Below the pieces are notes generated by a model that worked only from the letters and a program-made list of their open reading frames with translations, had not been told where the DNA came from and did no database searches. The position numbers and the translations under genes are program-made. From Lachnospiraceae bacterium JC7 (GTDB taxonomy: Bacteria; Bacillota; Clostridia; Lachnospirales; Lachnospiraceae), in contig ALYD01000024.1 of the NCBI GenBank assembly GCA_000513555.1, positions 1 through 48,364 on the forward strand: DNA of 48,364 nt. Reading direction: 5' to 3'. Positions 17,977 through 26,743 of this stretch are shown piece by piece. The number at the start of each line of letters is the position of its first letter. Within the stretch, counting starts at the first letter, position 1.

Positions 17977-19020
17977 ATGATAATCGTTTCAGGAAATAAC
18001 GACGGAGACTATACAAGCATTCAGGACGCTGTAGATAATGCAAAAGAAGGCGATACCATCTTTATAAAAGAAGGTATCTACAAAGAACGTGTCACAGTAA
18101 AAACAAGGGGACTAACTATCATAGGAAGTAATTCAGACTTCAGATCATCAAAAGTCATAAACTCCCGTGACATATCAAGAGTAAATGATCATCTTGAATC
18201 GGACCGGACCATCATAACCTACGGGCTTTATGCAAATATGCCCTCAGAAGACATTGGCAAACTCGGCACCTTCAGGACCTATACCATGTTCATAGATGCC
18301 GATAATGTAACACTCAAAGATATGACCATAGAGAACTCTGCCGGAGCAGGCCCCGACATCGGTCAGGCCATAGCCCTGTATGCAGAAGGTAATGACCTTG
18401 ATTTCGAAAATGTCAGACTTTTAGGCTGGCAGGACACGCTTTTTACCGGGCCTCTTCCTGAAAAAGAGATCGAAAAGAACGGCTTTATCGGGCCGAAACA
18501 GTTTGCCCCGAGAATAAACGGTGTTCAGCATTATAAGAACTGCCATATAGAAGGCGATATAGACTTTATCTTCGGTTCTGCCACAGCATACTTCGATAAC
18601 TGCCTTATCTTCCAGAAAGACAGGTCCGGACTTTTAAAAAGGAGATACGGAGGCAAAGCTCCCGAAGAGCTTAAAACTTTGATCGAACAGGATGAAGCAA
18701 GAGAAACCAAAGGCTATGCCACTGCGGCTTCCACTCCGAAAGATCAGGAATACGGATATATTTTCACGAATTGCCGCTTTGAGTCAGACTGTCCCGACAG
18801 CAGCTGCTACCTTGGCAGACCATGGAGAAATCACGCGGCTGTTGCTATCCTTCATAGTTATCTGGGTCCTCATATAAAAGCAGAAGGCTTTCATAACTGG
18901 AACAAGAAGGAGGCGGAAAAAACCGTCAGATTTTACGAATTTGAGAATTTCGGCCCGGGTTCGGTCACTCCTTCCGACAGAAAGCGTTTCATGGTCAAAG
19001 AAAAAAATATTAGCTTTTGA
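17977..19020 (+). CDS. Pectin methylesterase, CE8 family, cytoplasmic
   Basis: The 347-residue protein starts at ATG 17977 (MIIVSGNNDGDYTSIQDAVD) with AAGGGA seven nt upstream. An upstream GTG at 17878 would add 33 residues absent from the family and lacks a ribosome site. CE8 motifs are clear: GWQDTLF (the Gln and Asp of the active site), GDIDFIFGSATAYFDNC (second catalytic Asp) and YLGRPWRNHAAV (Arg and Trp for substrate). It removes methyl esters from homogalacturonan, releasing methanol. It lacks a signal peptide, unlike most CE8 enzymes, so it should de-esterify imported oligomers. It is divergent from GH28 and followed by the PPi-PFK gene. Confidence 0.92.
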   Translation: MIIVSGNNDGDYTSIQDAVDNAKEGDTIFIKEGIYKERVTVKTRGLTIIGSNSDFRSSKVINSRDISRVNDHLESDRTIITYGLYANMPSEDIGKLGTFRTYTMFIDADNVTLKDMTIENSAGAGPDIGQAIALYAEGNDLDFENVRLLGWQDTLFTGPLPEKEIEKNGFIGPKQFAPRINGVQHYKNCHIEGDIDFIFGSATAYFDNCLIFQKDRSGLLKRRYGGKAPEELKTLIEQDEARETKGYATAASTPKDQEYGYIFTNCRFESDCPDSSCYLGRPWRNHAAVAILHSYLGPHIKAEGFHNWNKKEAEKTVRFYEFENFGPGSVTPSDRKRFMVKEKNISF

Positions 19021-19156
19021 CACATACATCACAATACAATTAAATATGCACTAATTTTGTCGGATAATTTACAATAGACAGAGTTGCAGTTTTGATGTAA
19101 AAATCTTAAGAATGTGAACTTTTTAAGCACCAGATTTTTACCCCAAAGGAGCAGCA

Positions 19157-20383
19157 ATGAATAAGAATTTACTTGTAGCACAGTCAGGCGGACCTACAGC
19201 AGCCATCAATGCAACACTTGCAGGAATCATCGAGGAAGCTCTTAAATCTTCCACTGTTGAAAAGGTCTATGGAGCAAAATACGGAATACAGGGAGTGTTA
19301 CAGGAAAACTTTATAGAATTAAGCTCCATTAAGAACATTAACGATATACTGGAAACTCTTTCCGTAACTCCTGCAGCAGCCCTCGGTTCCTGCCGTTACA
19401 AGCTTCAGGATCCCGCAAAAGATCCTTCTGAGTTCCAGAGCATCATAGATATTTTCAGAAAGAACGAGATCGGTTACTTCATTTACATCGGCGGAAATGA
19501 CTCCATGGACACCGTATGGAAGCTTTCAGAATATATAAAGGAGCACAATATCGATGACATCGTAGTGATCGGCGCTCCAAAAACCATAGACAACGATCTT
19601 TACGGAATCGATCACTGTCCGGGCTTCGGTTCAGCCGCCAAGTACATCGCCACATCTATATCAGAGCTCGAGCGTGAGCTGGAGGTTTATGACACTCCAT
19701 ATGTTATAGTTGTGGAAATGATGGGACGTAATGCAGGCTGGCTCACAGCCGCAGCTGCCCTTGCAGAAGGAAACAACAGTAATGTTCCTTATCTTATCTA
19801 TCTGGAAGAGCACCCCTTTGACCTTAACAATTTTATTTCCGATGTTCGCGGTGAGCTTTCCATCTGCAACAACCTGATCGTTGCCATAAGCGAAGGAATC
19901 AGAGACAAGAGCGGTAAAATGATCTGTGATTATGCAGATCGCGACCAGTCAAAGGACGCCTTCGGACACACTATCGCAACAGGTGCAGGCCGTGTTCTCG
20001 AAAACGCAATCCGTTCCAACATCGGCTGCAAGGTACGCTACATCGAGCTTAACCTCTTACAGCGATGCGCCGGACATCTTCTTTCAGAGACAGACATCAG
20101 GGAGTCTCTTGAGCTCGGAAGAAACGCTGTACGCCTTGCTCTAAACGGAGAGAACGGTGTCATGTCCACCCTCACACGTTTACCCGGCGAGAAATATGAA
20201 GTAAGCTATGGTGCCGCAGACATTTCTCAGATAGCAGACCGTGAAAAGAAAGTTCCCGTTGAATGGATCAATGAGGAAGGAAACGGCGTAAAGGAAGAAA
20301 TGATCCGCTATCTCACCCCTCTCGTTCAGGGCGAGCTCAGCTGTAAGTACGAAAACGGAATCCCGAAATATATCGTGCTCTGA
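19157..20383 (+). CDS. pfp: Pyrophosphate-dependent 6-phosphofructokinase
   Basis: The 408-residue protein has QSGGPTAAINATLAG at the N-terminus, GGNDSMDT, GAPKTIDNDL and EMMGRNAGWLTAA. The Asp of GGNDS where ATP enzymes have Gly, and the Lys of PKTIDND, mark PPi rather than ATP as phosphoryl donor. It interconverts fructose 6-phosphate and fructose 1,6-bisphosphate reversibly, so it can serve glycolysis and gluconeogenesis and save ATP. The start has AAAGGAGCAGCA before ATG. It is 136 nt downstream of the methylesterase with no clear terminator between, so read-through is possible. Confidence 0.92.
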   Translation: MNKNLLVAQSGGPTAAINATLAGIIEEALKSSTVEKVYGAKYGIQGVLQENFIELSSIKNINDILETLSVTPAAALGSCRYKLQDPAKDPSEFQSIIDIFRKNEIGYFIYIGGNDSMDTVWKLSEYIKEHNIDDIVVIGAPKTIDNDLYGIDHCPGFGSAAKYIATSISELERELEVYDTPYVIVVEMMGRNAGWLTAAAALAEGNNSNVPYLIYLEEHPFDLNNFISDVRGELSICNNLIVAISEGIRDKSGKMICDYADRDQSKDAFGHTIATGAGRVLENAIRSNIGCKVRYIELNLLQRCAGHLLSETDIRESLELGRNAVRLALNGENGVMSTLTRLPGEKYEVSYGAADISQIADREKKVPVEWINEEGNGVKEEMIRYLTPLVQGELSCKYENGIPKYIVL

Positions 20384-20464
20384 TCAAAACTCTATTCATC
20401 ATCCTGTCTTGCAGACACACATTATGTAATTATAATTTTCACTGAATTTTTTTCGTATATTATA

Positions 20465-20504
20465 AAAGCTCCCGGTAAGGTCAATACGCCTTACCGGGAG
20501 CTTT
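20465..20504. terminator. Bidirectional terminator between pfp and the transaldolase gene
   Basis: AAAGCTCCCGGTAAGG and CCTTACCGGGAGCTTT form a perfect 16-bp stem with an 8-nt loop between two converging genes. It is flanked by A and T residues on both sides. Confidence 0.9.
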
Positions 20505-20518
20505 ATGTAATTCTGCAT

Positions 20519-21175
20519 TTATTTGCCGAATACAGACTCGTAATCCTTCACGAACTTATCGATTCCAATATCGGTAAGAGGATGCTTAACCATCTGCATA
20601 AGTACCTTGTATGGAACTGTAGCGATCTCAGCACCTGTCTTTGCACACTCTATGATGTGCATTGGATGACGAACGGAAGCACAGATTACCTCAGTCTCGA
20701 TATCAGGATACATCTGGAAGATATCCTCGATATCCTGAATAAGAGCGATACCGTCTGTTGAAATGTCATCAAGACGTCCAAGGAAAGGAGAAACATAGGT
20801 CGCACCTGCTCTTGCAGCAAGAAGTGCCTGTCCTGCAGAGAACACCAGCGTCACATTCGTATGGATACCTTCACTTGAAAGAACCTTGACAGCCTTAAGA
20901 CCTTCAGCAGTCATAGGGATCTTTACGACCATGTTCTTATGGAGCTTGGCGATCTCTCTTCCCTCTGCGATCATTCCCTCTGCTGTAGTTGTGCTGGCCT
21001 TAACCTCTCCTGAGATAGGACCGTCAACTATTTCTGTGATCTCCTTAAGGGTCTCCATGTAATCTCTACCCTCTTTTGCGATGAGAGAAGGATTGGTGGT
21101 TACACCTGAAATGATGCCCATATCATTTGCTTCTCTGATCTCATCCACATTTGCAGTATCAATAAAAAACCTCAT
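20519..21175 (-). CDS. Transaldolase, small TalC/fructose-6-phosphate aldolase type
   Basis: This 218-residue TIM barrel opens [20 protein letters not shown] and has [27 protein letters not shown] (with the Schiff-base Lys) and [20 protein letters not shown]. Proteins of this length are either transaldolases or fructose-6-phosphate aldolases; the two cannot be separated safely by eye. AGGAGGG precedes the ATG. It is the last gene after gntR in the TRAP/transketolase locus, so it probably works with the split transketolase in the same pathway, moving two- and three-carbon units between sugar phosphates. Confidence 0.88.
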   Translation of the reverse strand: MRFFIDTANVDEIREANDMGIISGVTTNPSLIAKEGRDYMETLKEITEIVDGPISGEVKASTTTAEGMIAEGREIAKLHKNMVVKIPMTAEGLKAVKVLSSEGIHTNVTLVFSAGQALLAARAGATYVSPFLGRLDDISTDGIALIQDIEDIFQMYPDIETEVICASVRHPMHIIECAKTGAEIATVPYKVLMQMVKHPLTDIGIDKFVKDYESVFGK

Positions 21176-21239
21176 AATTCCCTCCTATAAAATCTTTTTT
21201 GTCAACGCGTCATATTATAAACCTTAATTTCACAAATCT

Positions 21240-21926
21240 CTACATTACGATAATTCTTTCCATATCCTCATCGATGAGTTCGATATGTCTCTTCATATAC
21301 ATCTCTGCAACGTCCGCATCTCTGTCTGTTATGGCTCTCAGAATCTTTCCGTGAGCCTCGATGGCATTCTTTACATTATGGCGGATCTTGAAGGTCTGGA
21401 ATCTGAAATTCATGATCTTCTTGTTCATACTCTGATTTATCATCTCCATGACCTCGTTTCCGGTCATCTTCATGATCATGGTATGAAATTCCTCATCAAG
21501 ATACGCAAGCTTTTCATCATCCATCAGCAGTGACGTCTCTATGAAGGTCTCATGGATATCCGTAAGAGTGCGAATGTCTTCATCCGTGGCTCTTTCAGCA
21601 GCCATACGCGCTGCCGCGGGCTCTATAATGTTTCTGAACTCCACATAGTCCTGAATACGGCCGCGGTTCTTTGTGAACCAGCTCACCAGAGCATCATTGT
21701 CGTTCTGCGATTTCCTGACGATAAATGCACCTTTACCCGGCTTTATGGAAAGATATCCCTCTGCCTCGAGATTTCTGAAGGCCTCTCTGACTGTTCCTCT
21801 TCCGACCCGAAGCCTCTCGCAGACTTCCTTCTCGGTCGCAAGCTTATCGCCGATCTTCGCCTCATCAGAAAGAAGATATTCCTTTAATTCATTTATAGTT
21901 TTCTGTGTAGCCGAAAGTCTGTTCAT
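21240..21926 (-). CDS. GntR/FadR-subfamily transcriptional regulator
   Basis: The 228-residue protein has an N-terminal winged helix (KLATEKEVCERLRVGRGTVR, then EGYLSIKPGKGAFIV) and an all-helical C-terminal FCD domain with the usual metal-ligand pattern: LDEEFH, EAHGKIL and MKRHIEL. FadR-type regulators usually bind small carboxylates or sugar acids and short palindromes. It sits between the TRAP genes and the transaldolase. Palindromes TTGT-N3-ACAA upstream of dctP, the transketolase genes and the second ABC operon are the likely operators, though binding is inferred. Confidence 0.9.
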   Translation of the reverse strand: MNRLSATQKTINELKEYLLSDEAKIGDKLATEKEVCERLRVGRGTVREAFRNLEAEGYLSIKPGKGAFIVRKSQNDNDALVSWFTKNRGRIQDYVEFRNIIEPAAARMAAERATDEDIRTLTDIHETFIETSLLMDDEKLAYLDEEFHTMIMKMTGNEVMEMINQSMNKKIMNFRFQTFKIRHNVKNAIEAHGKILRAITDRDADVAEMYMKRHIELIDEDMERIIVM

Positions 21927-22008
21927 AAGATCTCCATTCCACCGCCTGTTTTTGCGGCATAACTACATTTGAAAAAGTTACTTTAAATCACTCCGAAAAC
22001 AATATCAT

Positions 22009-23280
22009 CTATGCTCCCAGAAGTACAGTAGGAAGCCATGTTACAAGTCCCGGTATATATGTACACATCATAAGTGTCACAAGAAGCGGGATAAGGAAAG
22101 GAAGTATTCCCTTATAAAGCGTCTCCAGTCTCAGATGTGCCAGGTCGCTTATGATAAAGAGACATACGCCAAACGGCGGTGTCACCTGACCTATCATAAG
22201 GTTAAGAACCATGATCACACCGAAGTGAACCAGGTCAAGTCCTATTCCCTGAGCGATGGGAACAAGTACCGGAAGCATAAGAGTAAGTATGGCACCCGGC
22301 TCCATAAACATACCAAGGATCAGAAGAATGATGTTAATGATAAGAAGAATGACGGCAGTATTCGAACTGATTCCGAGAATAAAGTTCGCTATATCCCTCG
22401 AGATTCCTTCCTTTACCATTACATAGGTAAACAGCGTGGACGTACCGATGATAAACAGTGTATTGGCTGCACCCACGGCAGAATCCTTTGCACATCTGAT
22501 AAAATCCTTCAGTCCTATGGATCTGTAAACAAGGGCTGCTATAACAAGTGAATAAACAACAGCGATACAGGATGCCTCTGTAGGCGTTATCCATCCTGTA
22601 GTAAATCCCGCAAGAATGATAAACGGAGTTACAAGAGAAAGTATAGAACCCTTAAAGCTTGACGCAAGTGCCTTCAGGCTGAAGGGTGTTCTCTCATAAC
22701 CTCTCTTCACAGCAAAGAAGAAAACCAGGAGCATAAGTGCAAGTCCCATAAGGAGACCCGGCAGTACACCTCCCATGAAGAGTTTAGCTACCGAAACAGA
22801 AGCTACCGATCCGTAAATGATGAGCGGAATACTCGGCGGGAAGATAGGTCCGATTACCGATGATGCCGAAGTAACCGAAGCTGAAAATTCATCGTCATAG
22901 CCATTGTCACGCATGGCCTTCATCTCTATGACACCAAGACCACCTGCATCTGCAGCAGCGGAGCCTGACATTCCGGCGAAGATGATACTTGCAACGATAT
23001 TGGCATGACCGAGGCCACCGGGGATCCATCCAACCAGATTCTTTGCGAAGTCAAAGATCTTTGTTGTGATCTTTCCTTCATTCATGAGATTACCCGCAAA
23101 GATAAAAAGCGGAACAGCGATAAGGAGATATGAATCAACTCCTGTTACCATCTTCTGACCTACGATCTGAAGCGGATATCCCAGAGCGATACAGCCTGCT
23201 GTTGCTCCTGCACCGATGGCGATACTGATAGGTGCTCCTATCAGAAGCAGAACGAGGAATGCTGTCAAAAAAACTATCAT
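22009..23280 (-). CDS. dctM: TRAP transporter large permease, DctM type
   Basis: A 423-residue protein with about twelve predicted hydrophobic helices, matching the DctM family: opening VFLTAFLVLLLIGAPISIAI, then GSAAADAGGLGVIEMKAM and SVIGPIFPPSIPLIIYGS, and ending TLMMCTYIPGLVTWLPTVLL. It is the ion-driven transport channel of the TRAP system. Its ATG overlaps the dctQ stop by 4 nt (ATGA), indicating translational coupling. The substrate is not evident; TRAP systems often carry sugar acids or other carboxylates. Confidence 0.94.
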   Translation of the reverse strand: MIVFLTAFLVLLLIGAPISIAIGAGATAGCIALGYPLQIVGQKMVTGVDSYLLIAVPLFIFAGNLMNEGKITTKIFDFAKNLVGWIPGGLGHANIVASIIFAGMSGSAAADAGGLGVIEMKAMRDNGYDDEFSASVTSASSVIGPIFPPSIPLIIYGSVASVSVAKLFMGGVLPGLLMGLALMLLVFFFAVKRGYERTPFSLKALASSFKGSILSLVTPFIILAGFTTGWITPTEASCIAVVYSLVIAALVYRSIGLKDFIRCAKDSAVGAANTLFIIGTSTLFTYVMVKEGISRDIANFILGISSNTAVILLIINIILLILGMFMEPGAILTLMLPVLVPIAQGIGLDLVHFGVIMVLNLMIGQVTPPFGVCLFIISDLAHLRLETLYKGILPFLIPLLVTLMMCTYIPGLVTWLPTVLLGA

Positions 23281-23777
23281 TTAGTCTTACCTCCCTCTTT
23301 TTTCTTTCCTGTAAGCTTATCCAAAAGTTCATAAACGGACACAAGCACGAAATAACCTCCTGCTATGGCACAGGGCAGATAATGCCATGCTTTTGTCAGC
23401 TTCTGCATGGTAGAAAACTTACTTGTGGCAAGTATGGGATACATATCCTTATAGGATATGATCATTACGATTCCGAGGAACACTGTAGCGATCCTGATGA
23501 TCACCCAGAAGATATCCCTTACCTTGTCAGGAACTCTGGCGTAAATCATATCCAGATTTATCATTCTGCTTTCATCCACAAGGATAATCAGTCCCATAAA
23601 GGCCATCCACATGAACATAAATCCGTTCAGCTCAGTAGAAAATCTGAAGGAAATATTGATGGTGTTTCTGACTATCAGCTCAGATAACATGAGACAAACT
23701 ATGCCCAAAATACAAACGAGCATTATCACTGTGGAGATCAGTTTTATAATGTCCAATAATTTACGATATAGTCTCAC
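23277..23777 (-). CDS. dctQ: TRAP transporter small permease, DctQ type
   Basis: The 166-residue protein has four predicted membrane helices (LISTVIMLVCILGIVCLMLS first) and the DctQ element ELNGFMFMWMAFMGLIILVD. I place the start at GTG 23777 because GAAAGGG lies seven nt upstream; a GTG eight codons earlier has no ribosome site. It overlaps dctM by 4 nt and lies after the hairpin that separates it from dctP. Confidence 0.85.
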   Translation of the reverse strand: MRLYRKLLDIIKLISTVIMLVCILGIVCLMLSELIVRNTINISFRFSTELNGFMFMWMAFMGLIILVDESRMINLDMIYARVPDKVRDIFWVIIRIATVFLGIVMIISYKDMYPILATSKFSTMQKLTKAWHYLPCAIAGGYFVLVSVYELLDKLTGKKKEGGKTK

Positions 23778-23874
23778 AACTTTTCCCTTTCTGTATTTCA
23801 CGGGTAAGCCCGGATACCTGTCTATCCGCGGCTTTCTCTCGATAATACCCGCTTTCAGGCGGATTATCTGTATA

Positions 23875-23911
23875 AAAACAGCAGGATATCTTTAGGGAAT
23901 CCTGCTGTTTT
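23875..23911 (-). terminator. Hairpin with T-run between dctP and dctQ
   Basis: AAAACAGCAGGAT pairs with ATCCTGCTGTTTT, followed by TTTTTATA on the minus strand. Partial termination here would give more binding protein than permease, a common arrangement. Confidence 0.75.
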
Positions 23912-23934
23912 TTAACTTTACTTCATGATCTCAA

Positions 23935-25065
23935 TCATTTATTAACTGCGAGAAGAGCATCAAGAAGCTCCTGATCATACCAGCTCTCACTCTCATACTT
24001 CTTGTAGAAGTTAGGGATATCAAGCTTATCCTTGAAGGACTGAACGTCCGGCTCGTCATCGAACTTAACGCCTGCTTCTTCAAGAGTCTTTCTTGCAGTT
24101 ACGTTATCTTCCTTGATGGTATCGAAAGAATACTTGGCTGCCTTCTTTGCCTCTTCTCTTAAGATAGTCTGATACTGCTCAGGAAGAGCATCCCAGCTGT
24201 CCTTGTTTGCTGCCATGGTGCAGCCCATCCACATATAGTTGATGAAGCTGAAGTACTTGATATCATCATATGTTGCGTTAGCTACAAGGTGATATGTTGC
24301 GTTATCCTGACCCTCTGCTGTTCCGTTTGAAAGAGCGATGGCAAGCTCGTTAAGAGCAAGTGCTACAGGGTTAGCGCCAAGTGTCTGCCATACATCGAGG
24401 TAAACCTGGCTTGTAGGTACACGAAGCTTTACACCCTCAACATCAGCTGCTGTATGGATAGGTCCGCCTGCCTCTGTGGTGGAAACCTGTCTCATTCCGT
24501 TATCACCTTCTGCAAGATATACGAGACCTACATCTTCAAATCCTGCAAAGATCTTGTCTCCAAGCTCTCCGTTCGTAACCTCATATGCCTGATCAGCATC
24601 CTTGAAAAGGAAAGGCATATCAAGGATCTTTGCCTTGTCATAGAACTCTGTAAAACCTGAAGTTCCGGCGAAAATCAGGTCGATGGTTCCGAGTCTTGTA
24701 GAAGCAAGTGCCTCAGCATCATTTCCAAGCTCTCCTGAACTGTGAACGTCAAGTGTGATCTGTCCGTTTGAAGCTTCCTTAACGAGTCTTGCATACTCTG
24801 CAATAGTCTTTGTAGGTACTGAATTTTCATTACCCGGAGAATAGATGGTCAATGTTACAGGCTCAAGTCCTGCAAGCTCACCTTCAGCTTCCTTCTGAGC
24901 TTCTGTAGCAGCAGGCTCTGCAGCCTTCTCTGTTTCCTTTTTAGTCTCTTCCTTCTTTTCAGCTGCAGCTGTTGTTGTAGCAGGTGAAGAAGATGAACCG
25001 CAGCCTGCAAGTGAACTTACTGCCATTGTTGCTGCGAGTGCCAATGATACAACTCTTTTTTTCAT
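23935..25065 (-). CDS. dctP: TRAP transporter substrate-binding lipoprotein, DctP type
   Basis: The 376-residue protein starts at ATG 25065 with AAAGGAGG upstream; its signal peptide ends in the lipobox SLAGCG. The DctP body is recognisable in GNENSVPTKTIAEYA, VKLRVPTSQVYLDVWQTLGA, then NPVALALNELAIALSNGTAE with the conserved Arg for carboxylate binding in KLRVP. It delivers substrate to DctQM. Its promoter region carries three TTGT-N3-ACAA-like palindromes, so it is probably controlled by the GntR protein encoded downstream. Confidence 0.93.
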   Translation of the reverse strand: MKKRVVSLALAATMAVSSLAGCGSSSSPATTTAAAEKKEETKKETEKAAEPAATEAQKEAEGELAGLEPVTLTIYSPGNENSVPTKTIAEYARLVKEASNGQITLDVHSSGELGNDAEALASTRLGTIDLIFAGTSGFTEFYDKAKILDMPFLFKDADQAYEVTNGELGDKIFAGFEDVGLVYLAEGDNGMRQVSTTEAGGPIHTAADVEGVKLRVPTSQVYLDVWQTLGANPVALALNELAIALSNGTAEGQDNATYHLVANATYDDIKYFSFINYMWMGCTMAANKDSWDALPEQYQTILREEAKKAAKYSFDTIKEDNVTARKTLEEAGVKFDDEPDVQSFKDKLDIPNFYKKYESESWYDQELLDALLAVNK

Positions 25066-25164
25066 TTTTCCTCCTTTTTCTTTGGGATAACGGCCCATCA
25101 TATATCTCCTTCAAAACGAGCCGGTGCCGTCCGTAATAAATTCGCCCGGTTGGCAACTTGCATA

Positions 25165-25199
25165 ATTGTCATACAATAATCCCAAAAATGTCGTACAAT
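25165..25199. promoter_or_regulatory. Paired candidate GntR operators upstream of dctP
   Basis: ATTGT-CAT-ACAAT (25165-25177) is a perfect palindrome, and a near copy AATGT-CGT-ACAAT (25187-25199) lies 22 bp away, about two helical turns. They are 100-135 bp upstream of dctP. Confidence 0.6.
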
Positions 25200-25291
25200 C
25201 TTTTTTCTGATATCTATTTTAGAATACAATCAGTGTCATTTCAACCAAATTCTTCATTATTTTAGATTATTTTATTGTGCGTAATTATGAG

Positions 25292-25306
25292 TTTTGTATA
25301 ACAAAA
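25292..25306. promoter_or_regulatory. Third candidate GntR operator in the dctP-cupin gap
   Basis: TTTTGT-ATA-ACAAAA is a perfect 15-bp palindrome with the same TTGT-N3-ACAA core. It overlaps the T-tract of the cupin terminator, so its palindromy could partly be a by-product of that tract. Confidence 0.45.
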
Positions 25307-25336
25307 AAACGGAGTACCCAAACAAGGGTACTCCGT
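25303..25336 (-). terminator. Terminator after the cupin gene
   Basis: ACGGAGTACCC (25309-25319) pairs with GGGTACTCCGT (25326-25336), followed by seven T on the minus strand. It ends the transketolase-cupin transcript before dctP. Confidence 0.85.
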
Positions 25337-25395
25337 CTTAAGCTTTATTGAATTTGTTTAAACAGGATACAATATTCCCATTTTATTCAGCCTTC

Positions 25396-25797
25396 TCAAA
25401 CAAGAGCCTTTATAGCTTCGATCTCTTCCGCACTCAGATCACGAACATCACTGTTGTCACTGCTGCAGTTGGAATCCTCGATAAGGAACATCTTGGTATC
25501 CTTCTCTGTAATGGTGTTATGCCATAAAGATTTCGGAATGACATAAAGCTTACCCTTTTCCATAGGTACAGCCTCAAACTGAAGCTCTCCGGAGGCATTT
25601 TCGTTTCCGAATATAAGCGTACACATACCTTCTACCAGAACGAACATTTCGTCTGTAGTGTTGTGTCTCTCCACATTGGCTATGCCGGTAATGTCATTTG
25701 CCGGTTTCCAATTCTTGATACCTACTGTCCACTTTTCATTTTCGTAGACACGGTGCATACCTTCACCACTGAACTCATAATTTAAAATCTCTGCCAT
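25396..25797 (-). CDS. Cupin-fold protein of unknown function
   Basis: A 133-residue single-domain cupin: RHNTTDEMFVLVEGMCTLIF supplies the first metal-binding block with His and Glu, and YVIPKSLWHNTI the second His. Proteins of this size can be sugar isomerases, epimerases or ligand binders; I do not recognise a specific family. GAAGGG lies 8 nt before the ATG. It is 15 nt after the transketolase C-subunit gene and ahead of a strong terminator, so it belongs to the same transcript and probably acts on a sugar in the same pathway. Confidence 0.75.
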   Translation of the reverse strand: MAEILNYEFSGEGMHRVYENEKWTVGIKNWKPANDITGIANVERHNTTDEMFVLVEGMCTLIFGNENASGELQFEAVPMEKGKLYVIPKSLWHNTITEKDTKMFLIEDSNCSSDNSDVRDLSAEEIEAIKALV

Positions 25798-25812
25798 GTC
25801 AAAGCCCTTCTT

Positions 25813-26739
25813 TCACAGCATCTTCTTGATCTCTTCAACTGCGTGCTCGGCTGTAAGACCGTACTCAGCAAAAAGGTTATCAGGCTTACCGGACTGACCG
25901 AAAAGATCGTTGATTCCGATGATGGAGAACTTAGCGCCTGCATTACCTGCAAGTACCTCTGCAACCGCTGAACCGAGTCCGCCGATCACGCTGTGCTCTT
26001 CCATGGAAACCATAGCCTTTACCTTGCTGTTGTACTTGAGGATAGTCTCGGCATCGATAGGCTTGATGGTGTGCATATTGATAACAGCTGTGCTGATACC
26101 CTCTGCCTCAAGTGTCTTTGCAGCCTCAAGAGCGATAGGAACCATAAGTCCGCAGGCGATGATAGCAGCATCTGTACCATCCTTGATAACTGTAGCCTTT
26201 CCAAACTCAAAAGGCTTCTCATCGAGCTCAGGAATATCCTCTACTACAGGTCTTCCTACACGAACATATACAGGGCCGTCAAGTGCTGCTGCACACCGTA
26301 CTGCCTTCTCTGTCTCCTTAGGATCTGCAGGAACGATGACTCTCATGTTAGGCATAACTCTCATAAGAGCGATATCCTCTACTGACTGGTGTGAACCACC
26401 GTCCTCACCTACTGAAAGGCCTGAGTGTGAAAATGCGAACTTAACATTGAGGTTCTCATAAGCTACTGAATTACGGATCTCTTCATAGGCACGTCCTGCA
26501 CCGAAAAGAGCAAATGTGGATACGAAAGGAGTAAGGCCTACGTGAGCAAGACCTGCAGCTGTATCTACCATGTTTGCCTCAGCGATACCCATATCAAAGA
26601 ATCTCTCAGGAAACTTCTCCTTGAAGTACTTTGACTGTGTGGCATTGGCAAGGTCAGCATCGAGGGCTACGATATTCTCATTCTCCTCACCTAATTTTGC
26701 GAGTGTTTCACCAAATGCAACTCTTAATGACTTTCCCAT
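25813..26739 (-). CDS. Transketolase, C-terminal subunit
   Basis: This 308-residue protein starts at ATG 26739 (MGKSLRVAFGETL), with AGGAGG nine nt upstream, four nt after the N-subunit stop. It holds the pyrimidine-binding and C-terminal parts: DADLANATQSKYFKEKFP, FFDMGIAEANMVDTAAGLA (with the Glu that activates thiamine diphosphate) and HSGLSVGEDGGSHQS. With the N-subunit it forms one active enzyme transferring two-carbon ketol units between sugar phosphates. Split transketolases are known in many Clostridia and archaea, so the split itself is not odd; location inside a transporter locus suggests a dedicated catabolic copy. Confidence 0.9.
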   Translation of the reverse strand: MGKSLRVAFGETLAKLGEENENIVALDADLANATQSKYFKEKFPERFFDMGIAEANMVDTAAGLAHVGLTPFVSTFALFGAGRAYEEIRNSVAYENLNVKFAFSHSGLSVGEDGGSHQSVEDIALMRVMPNMRVIVPADPKETEKAVRCAAALDGPVYVRVGRPVVEDIPELDEKPFEFGKATVIKDGTDAAIIACGLMVPIALEAAKTLEAEGISTAVINMHTIKPIDAETILKYNSKVKAMVSMEEHSVIGGLGSAVAEVLAGNAGAKFSIIGINDLFGQSGKPDNLFAEYGLTAEHAVEEIKKML

Positions 26740-26743
26740 AACA

